The notes below the pieces were generated by a model. It was not told the DNA's origin and searched no databases. It saw only the letters and a list, made by a program, of their open reading frames with translations. Of a DNA stretch of 64,000 nucleotides, positions 32,637-44,309 are shown in pieces (position 1 is the stretch's first letter; every line of letters begins with the position of its first letter). Made by a program: the position numbers and the translations under genes. Source of the DNA: Gambelia wislizenii (lineage: Eukaryota > Chordata > Lepidosauria > Squamata > Crotaphytidae); the NCBI GenBank assembly GCA_030847615.1, contig JAUMIR010000003.1, forward strand, positions 281,846,265-281,910,264, given 5' to 3'.

Positions 32637-34782
32637 TTCAGATGCAGCAACTGTCTGTCAAAAATGCTAATAACAGGAGACCAGATGAGTAAGGTAGGGT
32701 AGCCTATGGAAATTTTAGACTGAATAATACGATGAGCCATCCATAAAACATCCAGTTGTAAGTGATGACTACTTATATTTTATATGATACAGTTGACTCT
32801 TCACATGCCCTGAGTGAGTGAGGATAAGATATGCATGGAAGAAGTTTCCACTGTAAGTATGGACACGTCTGCTAAATAGGGAACAGACCTGCATGTGTGA
32901 AAAGGTGCTCCACACATGCTTACTAGCACTTAGTATCTACTTCATGCAACCAAGACTACATATATAGCTTCAAAACCTGGCAATGTTAGCATTAACCAGA
33001 CTAATCCCTGGCTTTGAAAATGGAACACTGACTCTCCTCCTTCACCAATGGGGAAGGGGTTTGAATTCAGGTACATCATCCATTCTGAACAGGTGACTAT
33101 CTGTTCTGCAACTGGAGTGCCTACATACATGACACATGGTGTACCTAGTTGTATGAAGCTGGGTGGATACTCCAGGGTAGAGCTTGCAGGCATGTGTGAA
33201 GAAATCTGGAAAGACGGGAGGCATCTGTGTCAGGCAAGGGATACCAGCAGAGCCAACAGTGCTGAAAAGGACAGAGAGCAACTCACCTGAGCAGGGTAAC
33301 CAGCACTAGCAAGGCAAAGGTAAGGTTGTCGTTGGCTTCCTTGCAAGAGCTGGCTGGAAGGATGATTTAAAGGAGAGAGGGAAAGCAGACAGGAGAAGTG
33401 TTAGGAGTCAGGTTGATTTTACAAATGGATGCGCAAGATCCTACCCTTGACAGCAGTGCCAGGAGCAACTACAGTCAAGCATGACATACTTCCCAGCCAG
33501 TACTGTAGAACCAGAATCCTTCCCAAGACCAAGAGCAAGGGGGAAGAATAGTGTCTCCCCCACTAGAGGAGGACCACAAAATAGGATACGTTCTTGTATA
33601 CCCTTTTTGCTGGTTTAGAGCCAACAACATGCTCAAAATTATCACTGATTTTAAGAATTGCAATGTGTTTTGATGCCATCTCAGAAACTCTTGCACTTAA
33701 ACAATAATGAGATTATATATAAACTGTCTCATCAAACAAGAAACTCCTCTTTCCTCAACATTGATCTACTTTGGGACTCCTGGATCTTTCAGGATGGTTG
33801 TACTGATCATGAAGAACATTTCTCTGTTTCTATTTTCCTTTTTTAAAAATACTTCAAATATTAGTATAGCTACTTTGGAAGAAAAAGGGCTCCCAGTTTA
33901 ACATAGAAGGTGAAACTATGTTCCCCCCAAAGCTGTTCTTTCCTCTTCATTTCTATAACATTAGGCTTTTAGAGTCAATAACCCATTAGTAATCAAGGGA
34001 TGTATCATTTATTAATTATGCACCATATTAATATTTAATCCTTTGGGTTGTCAGGCATATTTCTAAATCCACTTTTTTTAATTACATTTGAAAAAAAAAT
34101 AATCTTCAAGGCAACCATTATAAAAGTAATTTTTCTGCACATTAAGATTTCAATTACTTTGTTTGTGAACTGCTGTGATGCTCCAGTACTTGGTAAAGTG
34201 GCCATCACAACTCCATTCAGGCTCTTTGCTCACTTGAAAGCTAATTGAGCCTTAAAGCAAAGGATGTGTTAGGAAGACTTTTCAGAGAGATCTGAACTGG
34301 GAATTAAAACTAGAAACATGATGTCCACTTCCTGCAGCTGCCTGCTTTGAAAGGAAATGTTGGTTTGGCTTATTGTGAACAATTACTTGACTCTACAAAT
34401 AAAGTATGATTCATCTCACCTTGATGTAAGATATTTACTTCTTGAGACTATGCCATCTTTAAGATAGCTGCAAGTTCGTGTAAACATCAAGGGATGCTTT
34501 TTAGCTATTGACAGCCAGTATAAAATAAGGTAGAACCAAAGGGTCTAGAACAAAGAGTAGAAAAGAAAGTTCTGTTGAAATGGTTACAGTCTTAATAGCA
34601 ATTTTTGGCACAGTGGTAGCACTGGGGTGGAGGTGTGGTGCAGAGAAGCCAAACTGCACCAAGTGACATCATTGGAAGGAGGGGTGACACCAGCCTTAGT
34701 AACGCTGAAAATTTGGCATCAAGGTATGTGAGTAGTTTAATCATTAGATTTTCCTTGAGTGTTGGTGGATTTCAATAGCTTC
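32236..34782. other. no gene recognised; one microsatellite
   Basis: About 2.5 kb without an identifiable gene or repeat other than a (TA)/(AC) compound microsatellite at about 32589-32637. The 33640-34450 part is plain AT-rich sequence. Confidence 0.4.
32589..32637. repeat. compound (TA)n(CA)n(TA)n microsatellite
   Basis: A symmetrical run of TA, then CA, then TA units. Confidence 0.95.
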
Positions 34783-35232
34783 TCTGTTTCAAGAAGTTTC
34801 AAAATCCACAAATACCTGGACAACTTCAACAGGGAAGAAGAAACCCTAAAAGTAAACAAAATCTGGCTCCCAGTCCTGAAAAACAATAGAATCAAAATTC
34901 AACACTTACAAAAGGAATTCCACCCAGGGACAGGGGGATTTCCAGCAGATAATGGGCCATCAACCAACCATTAGCCAAACAGACACTCATCCTCCTTGCA
35001 TATCTATACCCAGAAACTAACCATTCAAATACATAAATTTATATATCCTCCCCAACAGGGGTTCACAGTATATAAACTCCACACACACTCCTACCCAACC
35101 ATTCTCTGAAGATGCCAGCCACAGATGCAGGTGAAACGTCAGAAGTAAACTCTTCCAGAACACAGCCTCACAGCCCGGAAAAAACCCAAGGAAAATCTAT
35201 GGATGCTGGCCGTGAAAGCCTTCGACTTCACA
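34783..35232 (+). mobile_element. Penelope-like element, 3' end with GIY-YIG C-terminal relic
   Basis: The coding part (to about 34972) reads RSFKIHKYLDNFNREEETLK, then NKIWLPVLKN. This matches the C-terminal end of the GIY-YIG endonuclease domain of vertebrate Penelope-like elements (typically ...NFNREEG...W.P.L). The non-coding 3' unit follows, ending GTGAAAGCCTTCGACTTCAC. That unit is the same as each arm of the palindromic insertion at 20003-20400. The RT domain is absent, so the element is 5'-truncated. Confidence 0.75.
35106..35140 (+). ncRNA. hammerhead-ribozyme-like motif in Penelope 3' unit
   Basis: CTGAAGA (35106-35112) and GAAA (35133-35136) match the invariant hammerhead core boxes. 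They are separated by a segment that can form a short stem II (GCC with GG(T/C)) and are followed by CGTC with a potential cleavage GUC. It occurs at the equivalent place in both Penelope copies of the window. Activity is not established. Confidence 0.5.
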
Positions 35233-35983
35233 GTTTAATCATTGCTTAATTTATTTTAATTTTAGATAATGTTTAATTCATTTTGTTGTACTGAAGCATC
35301 ACAGTTAACAGAAATACTGTTCTATATTTAAAACATAATTATAAATAATACTAAATTATCCTTAGTTCTGTAGTGCATGCTTCTAGTTTACTTCCCATAC
35401 ACAGTACACTGATAGATGCAGAATTGATGGCAAGGGAATCCCCTCCCTCCCTGAAATGAACACTCTGGATATGGCTTTAGAAGAACAGGAGTTTACATTT
35501 CACAATAAACAAAAGGTGAAGAGGCTACATTTAGAATTTATTTTTAAAAGAAGAATTCTACACTTAGAATTTTTAAGTAAAAACAAAAACTGTCACAGTG
35601 AAAAACCATAGAACTGGATTCACACCTGTGAGCAGAACTCCATTCATGAAACCTTCTCAAGGGAAAAATGAGGGAACAAGATTTTTATTGAGTTCTCCTT
35701 CGCTGTCTGCAGCTCCTGAAAAACCTGCTTAGGAAGCTGGGGGCACAGTCTGCAATGATGGAGGAGTTGGTATGGAGGGTTGCAGATGGGTTAGGAATTG
35801 TGCCAAAATAATTTTTGCCCTCTTTCCTCTGGTAGCAGCCTTCATGAGCTCTCACAGGAAAAGCGATACCATTTGTGGAAGGGCAACTCTGGATCCAACA
35901 CATGGAGTACACAATTAAATAATAACAATTTATTGAAGTATTACAAAAGGGCATCATATCATCAGATCATAGGCACAGTAGAA
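35233..35983. other. no gene recognised
   Basis: A minus-strand frame at 35685-35957 does not match any family I know. The AATAAATTG stretch on the minus strand near 35920-35935 could be a poly(A) signal of an unrecognised repeat. Nothing firmer can be said. Confidence 0.3.
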
Positions 35984-36174
35984 TCATAGAATCATAGAGT
36001 CCAGCCCTCTGCTTTGCAGGAAAACACAATCAAAGCATTCCCAACAGATGGCCATCAAGCCTCTGTTTAAAAAACCCCAAAGAAGGAGACTCCATCACAC
36101 TCCGAGGCAGTGCATTCCACTGCTGAACAGCTGTTACCATCAGGAAGTTCTTCCTAATGCTTAGATGGAACCTC

Positions 36175-36176
<2 letters not shown>
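35984..36176 (-). mobile_element. CR1 3' end fragment
   Basis: The plus strand begins GAATCATAGAATCATAGAG, the inverted (ATTCTATG)n tail that defines CR1. It then runs through CATTCCCAACAGATGGCCATC and CTCTGTTTAAAAAACC, the same order as at 48296-48420. It is a non-coding 3' UTR and directly abuts the tail of the L2-like element. Confidence 0.8.

Positions 36177-36213
<37 letters not shown>
36177..36213. repeat. (AAT)n microsatellite, L2 tail
   Basis: A run of AAT units that forms the simple-repeat tail of the adjacent L2-like element on the minus strand. Confidence 0.9.
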
Positions 36214-36416
36214 CCGCCCCTCTGCTAAAAACAATCGGGGAGGCTTCCAACAATTAAAACACTACAATACCAACTAAAAGCACCACCCACCCCCACCCTC
36301 CCCCATAAAAAGACATTAAACACTATAAAATTAAAACCATCTAACTAAAAACACATTAAAAACAAATATATACATGATTTTAAAAAGCCAGAAGACACAG
36401 CTCCTGAGGCTGGGAT

Positions 36417-38031
36417 CTAATCAGGAAAGGCCTGCTGAAAGAGATCCATCTTTAGTGCTTTTTTAAAGCTACTTAAGCTCATCATCTGACGGATCTCATT
36501 TGGCAGGCCATTCCATAAATTGGGGGCGATTGCCGAAAAGGCGCTCTTGGAGGTTGCAGACAGCCTAGATTTTTGTGGCTGAAGCAAAATCCTCCCAGAG
36601 GACCGGCGTGCCCAGAGGATTGTATGGGAGGAGGAGGTTCCAAAGATAAGTTGGACCCAAGCCATTTAGGGCTTTAAAGGTAATAACCAACACCTTATAC
36701 TGGGCCCAGAAACTGATAGGCAGCCAGTGGAGAGATTTTAATACTGGAGTTATATGGTCTCTCCGAGATGTTCCTGAGACCACTCTGGCTGCCATATTTT
36801 GTACCAACTGAAGTTTCCGGACCAAGCACAAAGGTAGCCCCATGTAGAGCACATTGCAGACATCTAGATGAGAGGTTACCAGCACGTGCACCACAGTCGC
36901 AAGGTCCCTTACTTCCAGGAAAGGGCGCAGCTGGCATATCAGCCGAAGCTGATAACAAGCGCTCCTGACCGTCACATTCATCTGACTCGTCATCTGAAGC
37001 GATGAATCAAGGAGCACGCCCAGACTGTGAACACAGTCCTTAATGGAGATTGTGACCCCGTCCAGGACTGGAGGTTGCAACCCAACTCCTGGTTTTGGGG
37101 CTGCTACCTCCATTTTGTCCAGATTTGATCTCAATCTGTTTTTCCTCATTCCAACCCATTACTGCTTTAAGACAGTCATTAAGAGGAGAGACACCATTGG
37201 AATTCGAGGCCGATGATTGGGACAAGGAGAAATAGATCTGGGTGTCATCAGCGTACTGATAACACCCAGCCCCATAACTCTGAATAATCGCACCCAGTGG
37301 CTTCATGTAGATGTTAAACAGCATCGGGGACAGGATGGCACCCTGTGGAACACCACAAGTAAGGTCCTTTCTGCTGGAGCAGCTGTCTCCGAGCCGCACC
37401 CTCTGGGACCTGCCCGAGACGAAGGACCAGAACCACTGGAGCGCAGTGCCTCCGATTCCTAACCCACTCAGGCGATCCAGGAGAATGCCATGATCTATCG
37501 TATCGAAAGCCGCTGAGAGGTCTAGAAGCACCAACAGGGACACATTACCCCTGTCGATGCTTAGACACAGGTCATCAGTCAAGGCAACCATGGCAGTCTC
37601 AACTCCAAATCCCATCCTGAGCCAGTTTGAAATGGGTCTCGATAATCAGTTTCATCCAAGACCACTTGGAGTTGAAGAGCAACTGCCCTCTTGATCACTT
37701 TGCTTAAGAATGGTAACATAGAAACCGGTTGTTCATGTCCAGGGGGTCTAGGGAAGGTTTTTTCAGGAGCGGTCTAACTGCCACTTCCTTTAAACAGGGT
37801 GGAACACACCCTTCCCTGAGGGATGCATTGATGATGTCCTTAAGGAACACCATCAAGGCACCCCCCCTGGATAGCCAGCCATGAAGGGCAAGGATCAAGA
37901 GGGCAGGTTGTCTTCCTCACTCTACCAAGTAGCTTGTCCACGTCCTTGGTACTCATGAATTGAAATTGATCCAGTAAATTTACATCAACAGAGATGCTGG
38001 ACACCTCGTCAATTGTTTCTGTTTCTGTCAA
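36417..38031 (-). pseudogene. L2-like reverse transcriptase, frameshifted
   Basis: The minus strand encodes VRKTTCPLDPCPSWL, then SLREGCVPPCLKEVAVRPLL, then LLKKPSLDPLDMNN. In shifted frames it continues with LVLLDLSAAFDTIDHGILL (motif A), GVPQGAILSPMLFNIYMKPL and the catalytic YADD box (37255-37244). The C-terminal part has LHWLPISFWAQYKVLVITFKALNG, then FSAIAPNLWNGLP. These blocks in this order belong to L2-type LINEs. At least four frame changes break the reading frame (about 37700, 37620, 37100 and 36600), so the copy is inactive. Confidence 0.88.
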
Positions 38032-38040
38032 AATGCTGGT

Positions 38041-38392
38041 ATCTAAGTCGGCTCTTGGAATTCTTCAGCTGGCTGCAGCCAAGCTCGAAGAGACCGAGCG
38101 AGGGAGGAAAGACGCACACACACACAGCTCTGCTCTGCTGTGAATATGAAACCACTCCCATATCCCACCCCTTCGAATGCGGTTCCGGTACTTTTTTAGG
38201 AATCGATCTAAAAACGCAACGGTAGCTCACATCATCGGTTTAGCGATAATTTTCGGTTCTTTTTAAAAAAGACGGGAAAAAATACGAAGTCCTAAAATAC
38301 GCTACAGATGGGTTTTTTCCCACCCCTCCTTCTGAAAGAGGTGATTTAGAGTCGCAAAACAATGTAAACAATTAGAACTCTTAGCGAATTCT
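38041..38392. other. CpG-retaining segment of unknown identity
   Basis: This stretch between the L2-like and L1 elements keeps many CpG dinucleotides (AATCGATC, AACGCAACGG, TTTAGCGATAATTTTCGG, TACGAAG, TACGCTAC) although its neighbours are CpG-poor. No ORF, repeat ends or family can be named. It could be the 5' UTR of the L2-like element, another young repeat, or non-repetitive DNA. Confidence 0.4.
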
Positions 38393-38445
38393 TCACGGTT
38401 TTTTTATACCGTTTAACTGAGCCCTTTAATTATCATTGATTATCT

Positions 38446-41400
38446 TCAATATTTCTCAATTTGTTGTAGCTTAGCAATGCTGCCCCATCTATTTACCAAA
38501 TATGCCGATACAGCAGGCCATTCTTTTAAATAAGTTTCAATTGTTTTCCCTTTTAATCTCATAGTTAATTGGTCCATGTGCATAGTTCCATGTAATCTTT
38601 CTAGCCAATCTTCCATTGTCGGACAATTCTTTTGTTTCCACATTTTAGCAAAGGTTAACCTAGCTGTCACAATCATATAAAAAAGTGTTTTGCCGTGTTC
38701 TTTTTCAATCTTTCCTTCCACCATACCTAATAAGAAAATCTCTGGTTTCCATGGGATCTTCATCTGAGTGATCTCTTCCATAATAATTTTAACATTTTTC
38801 CAAAATTTACTAGACTCTTTACAGTCCCACCAGACATGGTAAAAGGTTCTGTTTTTTTCTCCACATTTCCAACAGGAGCCACTAACTCCTTTATACATCA
38901 TTGCTAGTTTGTGGGGTGAAAGATACCAACGAAAATACATTTTATATATGTTCTCTCTTATATTTTGACTTAGGGATCTTTTTATCTGGGTTGTCCACAA
39001 TTTTTGCCACCTCTCCAATTCTATCGTGTGCCCTATATTTCGGGTCCATACAATCATATTTGTTTTTATAATTTCTTCTTCTGTGTCCCATTTCAACAAC
39101 AGATTATAGAATCTAGTAATCATGTTTTTGTTTCCTGCCTCCACTATTGACTCCCACTCTGACTTTTTGACTGTGATCCCTGTTAAGTTACAATCCATTT
39201 TATATCTTTTTTTTTCAACTGCCTATGTAGGTACCAGTGGCATTCCAAATTGTTGCTTTTCAGCTCGTCCTGTGATTTCATTGTGTGATGACCATCCCTT
39301 ATATTTAGTATGTCTTTGTACCTTAACCATTGACATGTTGGTATCCCTTCTTTATTAAATAGCGCTTCATGTGGGGAGGCCCATATGGGAATTTGTGGAA
39401 ATAGTCTGTTTTGAACCTTCTTCCAACTTTGGATCAGCGCACTTCTAACACAGTTGTTGTGAAATTCTTTATTTATAGTGTCTTTTTTATAGAAGAGATA
39501 TGCGTGCCAACTATAATGATTTCCCTCTCCTTCAATCACCAGGTTTCTCGTTTTCCAACGTCGTCCACTCTCGAATCCATGTTAAACATGCAGCTTCGTG
39601 ATATAATCTCAAATTTGGTACTCCTAAACCTCCTCTGGTTTTAGCATCTTGTAATGTTTTCATTTTAATTCTAGGTTTCCTCCCCGACCAAATAAATTTA
39701 GATAAGTTGGCTTGCCAATCTTTGAAGGTGTGAGTGGATTATCAGAATTGACTGGAACAAGAACATTAGTCTTGGGAAAATATTCATTTTAATAGCATTA
39801 ACACGGCCCAACAAGGACAGCTTTAAATTCTGCCAATATGCTAAATCTTTTTTCACTTGTGTCCATGTTTTTTATAATTATTCTCAAAGAGGTTTGAATT
39901 TTTATTTGTAAGATTGATGCCCAGATATTTCACCTGTTTCGCTATTTTAAATCCTGTTCCCGTACTCAGCATTGTTTCTTCTTCTTTTGACATATTCTTT
40001 GTTAAGATCATCGTTTTCTCTTTATTAATTTTTAACCCACCAAGATCTCAAATTGTTCAAATATTTCCATCATGCATGTAATCTCTTCTTGCTGGCCACC
40101 CAATGAAATCACCAGGTCGTCTGCATACATTTTCAATTTAAATTTGTATTTTCTGATTCTGATTCCCTTAATTTTATCCTCCTTATTTATCCTTATGCTT
40201 AATAACTCCATTACAAGTAGAAATAAGAGCGGGGAAAGAGGACATCCTTGCCTAGTCCCTTTCATTATTTGTATTTCTTCAGTTTTTTTTCTCCATTGAT
40301 TATTATCTTCACCTTTTGTTTATGATATATGGTTTGGATCCAATTTGTAACTATTTGACCAGCTTCTATATTTTTCAAGATTTCCAGTAACGTAGACCAT
40401 TTAACATTGTCAAATGCCTTTTCCAAGTCAAGGAATATTAGTACAAGTCCTTTTATGCCTTTCATGAAAATCGATTATGTTCAAAATATGTCTGATATTG
40501 TCTTTCATATATCTCTCTGGGAGAAAGCCACGTTGGTCCTCACTTATCCAATCTTTAAGGACTCTTGTCAATCTATCTGCCAGTATGGCCACGAAAATTT
40601 TGTAGTCTACGTTTAGTAGAGATATAGGACGGTAGTTTTTAGGTTCCAATAAGTCTTTATCTTCTTTGGGTATGAGTATAATGTTGGCCTCTTCCCATGA
40701 CTTGGGGTATACTCCCATATTAATAGCGTCTAAAGTTTTTTTTTTAAATGGCAGATTTAATTGGTCTTCCATTATTTTAAAGAATTTAGAAGTAAAACTG
40801 TCTGGGCCAGGTGCCTTTCCATCTTTTAGCTTTCTGATAGCCTCACTGGTTTCCTTGACTGTTATTGGCTTGTTTAGTATTTGTTTTTGGTGTTCCGAAC
40901 ATTGCACAAGTGGCTTATTTCCCAGGAACGTTTGAATTTCTATTTGTTTCCTCTTCTGAGTTTGATACAGTGATGAGTAATATTCCTTAAAGATCCTTTT
41001 AATAGTACGTTGGTCTGAGTATATTTGGTCTCCTGACTTGATTTTAGAAATGAGATTCATTTCTTTTTGTTTTCGTAACTGATAGGCAAGCCATTTGCCT
41101 GGTTTATTTGCTTGTTCAAACTGCTTCTGTTTTATATACTGAAGTTTTGCCTGGATCTCGTCCATTGTGATTGCCGTCACTTGGTCACGAAGAATTTTTA
41201 ACTGTCTTAATATTTCTATGTTCACTGAGTTCTGTTGTAACTTTGTTTCTCTGTCTCTAATGTCGGCTTTAAGCTTTTCCATTCTTTCCAGTTTCTTTCT
41301 TTGTAGTCTAGCATTCTGTTGGATAAAAAAACCCCTCATCACCGCTTTGAAAGCATCCCATATCATGCTCGCCTCTGTTTCAGAATTCATATTTGTTTCA

Positions 41401-42202
41401 AAGTACCATTTGATTTCTTTTCTTGCCTTATGTAAGACTTCCTCTTTTTGCAATAAGTTGTCATTTAATTGCCAGAAAAATTCAGGTTTACTTCTGTCCT
41501 TCAATTCCATTAAGACAGGATTATGATCTGACCAGATCATTGGTAAAATTTCAACTTTATGGATTGTGTTGCCAATATTCTTTGAGAGCAGGAAGAAGTC
41601 GATTCCAGAGAAAGATTTGTGGATTTCAGAATAAAAAGTATAGTCTCTCGCATCATTATATTTCAGATGCCATGCATCCACCAGGGCTAACTTTTCCATT
41701 AAGGAGTCAAAGGACTCAGGTAGTTTCCCTTGACCTTCCTTTATCTTCTTTGAAGATTTTCTGTCTAATATCAGTGCGATTACCCAATTCTAGTCCCCAC
41801 ACAATACCATTCTGTCATGTTCAGATTCTGAAAGTTTCTCCAATACCTTTTTATAAAAGTAGCTTTTCTCTCCCAGTGGAGCATACAATCCAAGAATCAG
41901 AGTTTTCTTGTTTTGAATGTTTGCATCGATTATCAAAAAGTGACCCTCTGGGTCTTTATATAATTCCTGGGCTTGTAGATCACTACACTTTTTTTCTTAT
42001 TTGTATTGGCTGAAACATATTCATTGCCTAATTTCTTGTTTCTTAGAAGACCAACATCTTGTGATCTGATATGTGTTTCTTGTAAAGAAATTATCTCATA
42101 TTTGTTCCTGCTCAAGATGTGAAATATCTTTTCCCTTTTTTCAGGGGAATTTAACCCCTTCACATTCCAGGTTAATATTTTTGTCTTCATTTTAATTCTC
42201 AA
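38446..42202 (-). pseudogene. L1 ORF2 (endonuclease/reverse transcriptase), disrupted
   Basis: The APE endonuclease starts at 42202 with ILTWNVKGLNSPEKR and SLQETHI. It shifts frame in an A-run near 41995, and a stop codon (41792-41790) sits inside the catalytic GD-x-N motif. The endonuclease ends with IWSDHNPV (near 41543). The RT follows with KAPGPDSFTSKFF, NYRPISLLNVDYKI and DQRGFLPERYMKDN, then FLDLEKAFDNV (after a shift near 40450). After a shift near 40288, QGCPLSPLLFLLVMELL and the catalytic YADD (40127-40116) follow. The C-terminal Cys-rich domain has CX2CX8HX4C (CWKCGEKNRTFYH...C, about 38865). At least one nonsense codon and four frameshifts make it non-functional. Confidence 0.92.
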
Positions 42203-42280
42203 GTAGCGACTGTGGTTTCAGCTGCCTAATAAATGGAAGCTGCTGTTGTTTTATGTTGTATTTCTCCTTTATATAGTAAC

Positions 42281-43267
42281 TTATAGTTCCTCCTCCTGTT
42301 GCTCGTTTTCTTCGTGTCCTTCTTGCAATGACTCTCTCTCCAGTTCCCCTTCTTCCTCTTCTTCTTCCTCCTCTCCTGGGTCCCCTCCTGCTTCTGGACC
42401 CAAGTCTTCTGTTCCTCTTCTTTGTTGGCTTGAATCTTGATTGTATTTGTAGGTTGGTCTAAGATCTTTCTTGTATTTACTCAGGAAGTCCTCTATTTTC
42501 TCTTCAGAATTAATTCTGAAGTTTCTTTGCTTGAACCTGAAGGAAATTCCCTCAAGTTTTTCCCATTTATATTTGATGCCCTTTTGTCTGAGTTGTTCTG
42601 TTAGTGGTCTATATAACTTCCTTTTCTTAAGAAGCCTTGCAGGAATATCTTTAAATAGTACAATATTGCTGCCTTCAATTTCAAACTTTTGTTCAATTTT
42701 TGGTTTTTTTTTTGCAGAAATGAGTCTCTCATTCTTTTCCTTACAAAGTATATTACTATGTCCCTCGGTAAGTTTTTTCTGTTTAGCTATTTTTGAGGGG
42801 ATTCTGTAGATCTTATCCATCTCTTGTTCAAATTGAGTTTTTGTCTTCCCCATAAATTTAGCCAGTCTTGGTATCAACAGTTTGTAGAGGTCTTCTTGTG
42901 TCTGTTCTTTTAATCCTCTTAGCTTGAGGCAATTTTCTCTCCACTTTAGTTCCTGGAGAACTTGTTCATCCAATTCTTTCTCTTTGCTTGCTTCCTCAGA
43001 TTCTGCCCTTCTCTCAAGATGTCCCACTTTAAATTCCAACACAATTACTTTTTCGTTCAGTTTCTTTGAGTCTTCTGTCACTTTTTCTATTGCTTCTCTG
43101 ATTGCCTTTAGCTCTCTTCTCATTTCCTGTTTTAAGTCTGCCTTCATTTCACATAGTTCTTCTCTCATCAGTTTTATTTCTTCCAAGATAGATCCTTGGG
43201 CTGACTGGTTTGCTTCAATAGAAGACCTTCTTGCAGTCTGTAGAATTGTTTGGGTTGTTTTCCTCAT
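42281..43267 (-). CDS. L1 ORF1 protein (ORF1p), apparently intact
   Basis: The protein has 328 residues and no internal stop. Residues about 28-110 form a heptad-like, Glu/Lys/Leu-rich coiled coil, the trimerisation region of L1 ORF1p. Next comes an RRM-like segment starting at ENCLKLRGLKEQ (about 111). A basic C-terminal domain (about 190-285) includes PARLLKKRKLYRPL and GISFRFKQRNFRI. The last 35 residues are a Glu-rich acidic tail. ORF1p is an RNA-binding chaperone that coats L1 RNA in the cytoplasm. The domain order and length fit L1 of non-mammalian vertebrates. Its survival beside a broken ORF2 is notable but may be chance. Confidence 0.85.
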   Translation of the reverse strand: MRKTTQTILQTARRSSIEANQSAQGSILEEIKLMREELCEMKADLKQEMRRELKAIREAIEKVTEDSKKLNEKVIVLEFKVGHLERRAESEEASKEKELDEQVLQELKWRENCLKLRGLKEQTQEDLYKLLIPRLAKFMGKTKTQFEQEMDKIYRIPSKIAKQKKLTEGHSNILCKEKNERLISAKKKPKIEQKFEIEGSNIVLFKDIPARLLKKRKLYRPLTEQLRQKGIKYKWEKLEGISFRFKQRNFRINSEEKIEDFLSKYKKDLRPTYKYNQDSSQQRRGTEDLGPEAGGDPGEEEEEEEEGELERESLQEGHEENEQQEEEL

Positions 43268-43858
43268 TTTGTTAAGATATCTATAAGATTACTTTTTTCC
43301 TGTTTCCTTTTTTTCTCTTTCTTTTTTCAACAAATTAGCAAGCCATCAATCCTGTGAACTGCCAGAGTATTGCTTATATATCAAATGATAGTGGTGATTA
43401 ATATCAATAATGTCAATAATGTCAGTATCAGATAATACCTGTGATGCCAAAAAGATCTATCACCTCTGTGGTGTCAACAGTATTAAATAGTATCAAATTG
43501 AAAATTTTACACCACCTAGATGTCAAAAGTGACACATTTAAATAATATCAACAACGTAGGTAGCTGTCAATAGCTCTTCCAGTTACAAATCAAGATTATC
43601 AGGAGGCAGCAGATAATATCAAAAACATCAGCATTCCCAATTAGTACTCCACATTACTCAGTTGTCAAACTCACAATGATGTGCAATTATCTTATATCCT
43701 TATCACTAGAATTAGGTTAGTCTGCTATCTCTATAGCAATAAAAATCACTTTACAGATTTCATCACTCAATTCTAAGTATTAATATCAAAGGGTAGAGAG
43801 CTTCAAATAAACAATGATTTCTAATAACACAATAATATCAGATAAAAATATCAAGTAA

Positions 43859-44309
43859 TAAGCTCCGTTCACTTCCTGGTTTAAAATCTCACCAAATCTC
43901 ATGAGAAGACACCCATGTGGGAAATTAAAAAAAAACCTAACAAAACAAAGACACAAAAAGCACATCAAAGCACCAAAAACACACTTAAAAAGTCCCAAGT
44001 AAATGGAGGGGGGAAATGTCATAAAAAGAGTGTCCCCTACCTGAATGTCATGATCTCACCCGGAAGTGTTCTGGCCAGTCCAGCCGTTCACGCTGCATTC
44101 ACATGAGTACAATGGTGTACAGATTCAAACCCCAATGCTGGCAGCAATCAGTCGCCACAGGGGATCAATTGATGGCTTGGGCCATCAAAAAAAAGTACAG
44201 ATTTTAGACAATACATGATCATTGAAGGACATCGTCATCTGTTACACGCGACCTTTTACAATCATTAGGCATCCTAATGATGCTGTATTTGACTCACCTG
44301 ATAAAGTCC
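43859..44309. mobile_element. foldback MITE, right part only
   Basis: It begins abruptly at AGCTCCGTTCACTTCC beside the L1 5' end. It then carries the class blocks CTCATGAGAAGACACC, the A-rich stretch, CCAAGTAAATGGAGG, CCGGAAGTGTTCTGGCCAG, GGGGATCAATTGATGGC and the internal motif CGTCATCTG (about 44232). It ends with CTGATAAAGTCC. The left third is missing, consistent with interruption by the L1. Confidence 0.8.

Larger units (their letters stand above)
36177..38040 (-). mobile_element. L2-like LINE, 5'-truncated
   Basis: The 3' end on the minus strand is AGAGGGGCGG followed by an ATT repeat, typical of reptile L2. The coding part is the reverse transcriptase described separately. Most of the endonuclease is not recognisable, and the 5' limit near 38040 is uncertain. 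Beyond it lies a CpG-retaining stretch of unknown identity. Confidence 0.8.
38393..43858 (-). mobile_element. L1 LINE, near full length
   Basis: On the minus strand the order is a 5' UTR (about 43858-43268), ORF1 (43267-42281), a 78-base spacer, a broken ORF2 (42202-38446) and a very short 3' region. The 5' UTR is a loose series of TGATATT/TGACATT-like words. The 5' edge abuts the interior of a foldback MITE, which suggests insertion into that MITE. I could not find the expected other half of the MITE or a target duplication at the 3' side. Confidence 0.9.

Noticed and set aside
41933..42013. Plus-strand frames across the L1 (for example 41423-42013, 42924-43286)
   Set aside because: These are antisense shadows of L1 ORF1 and ORF2.
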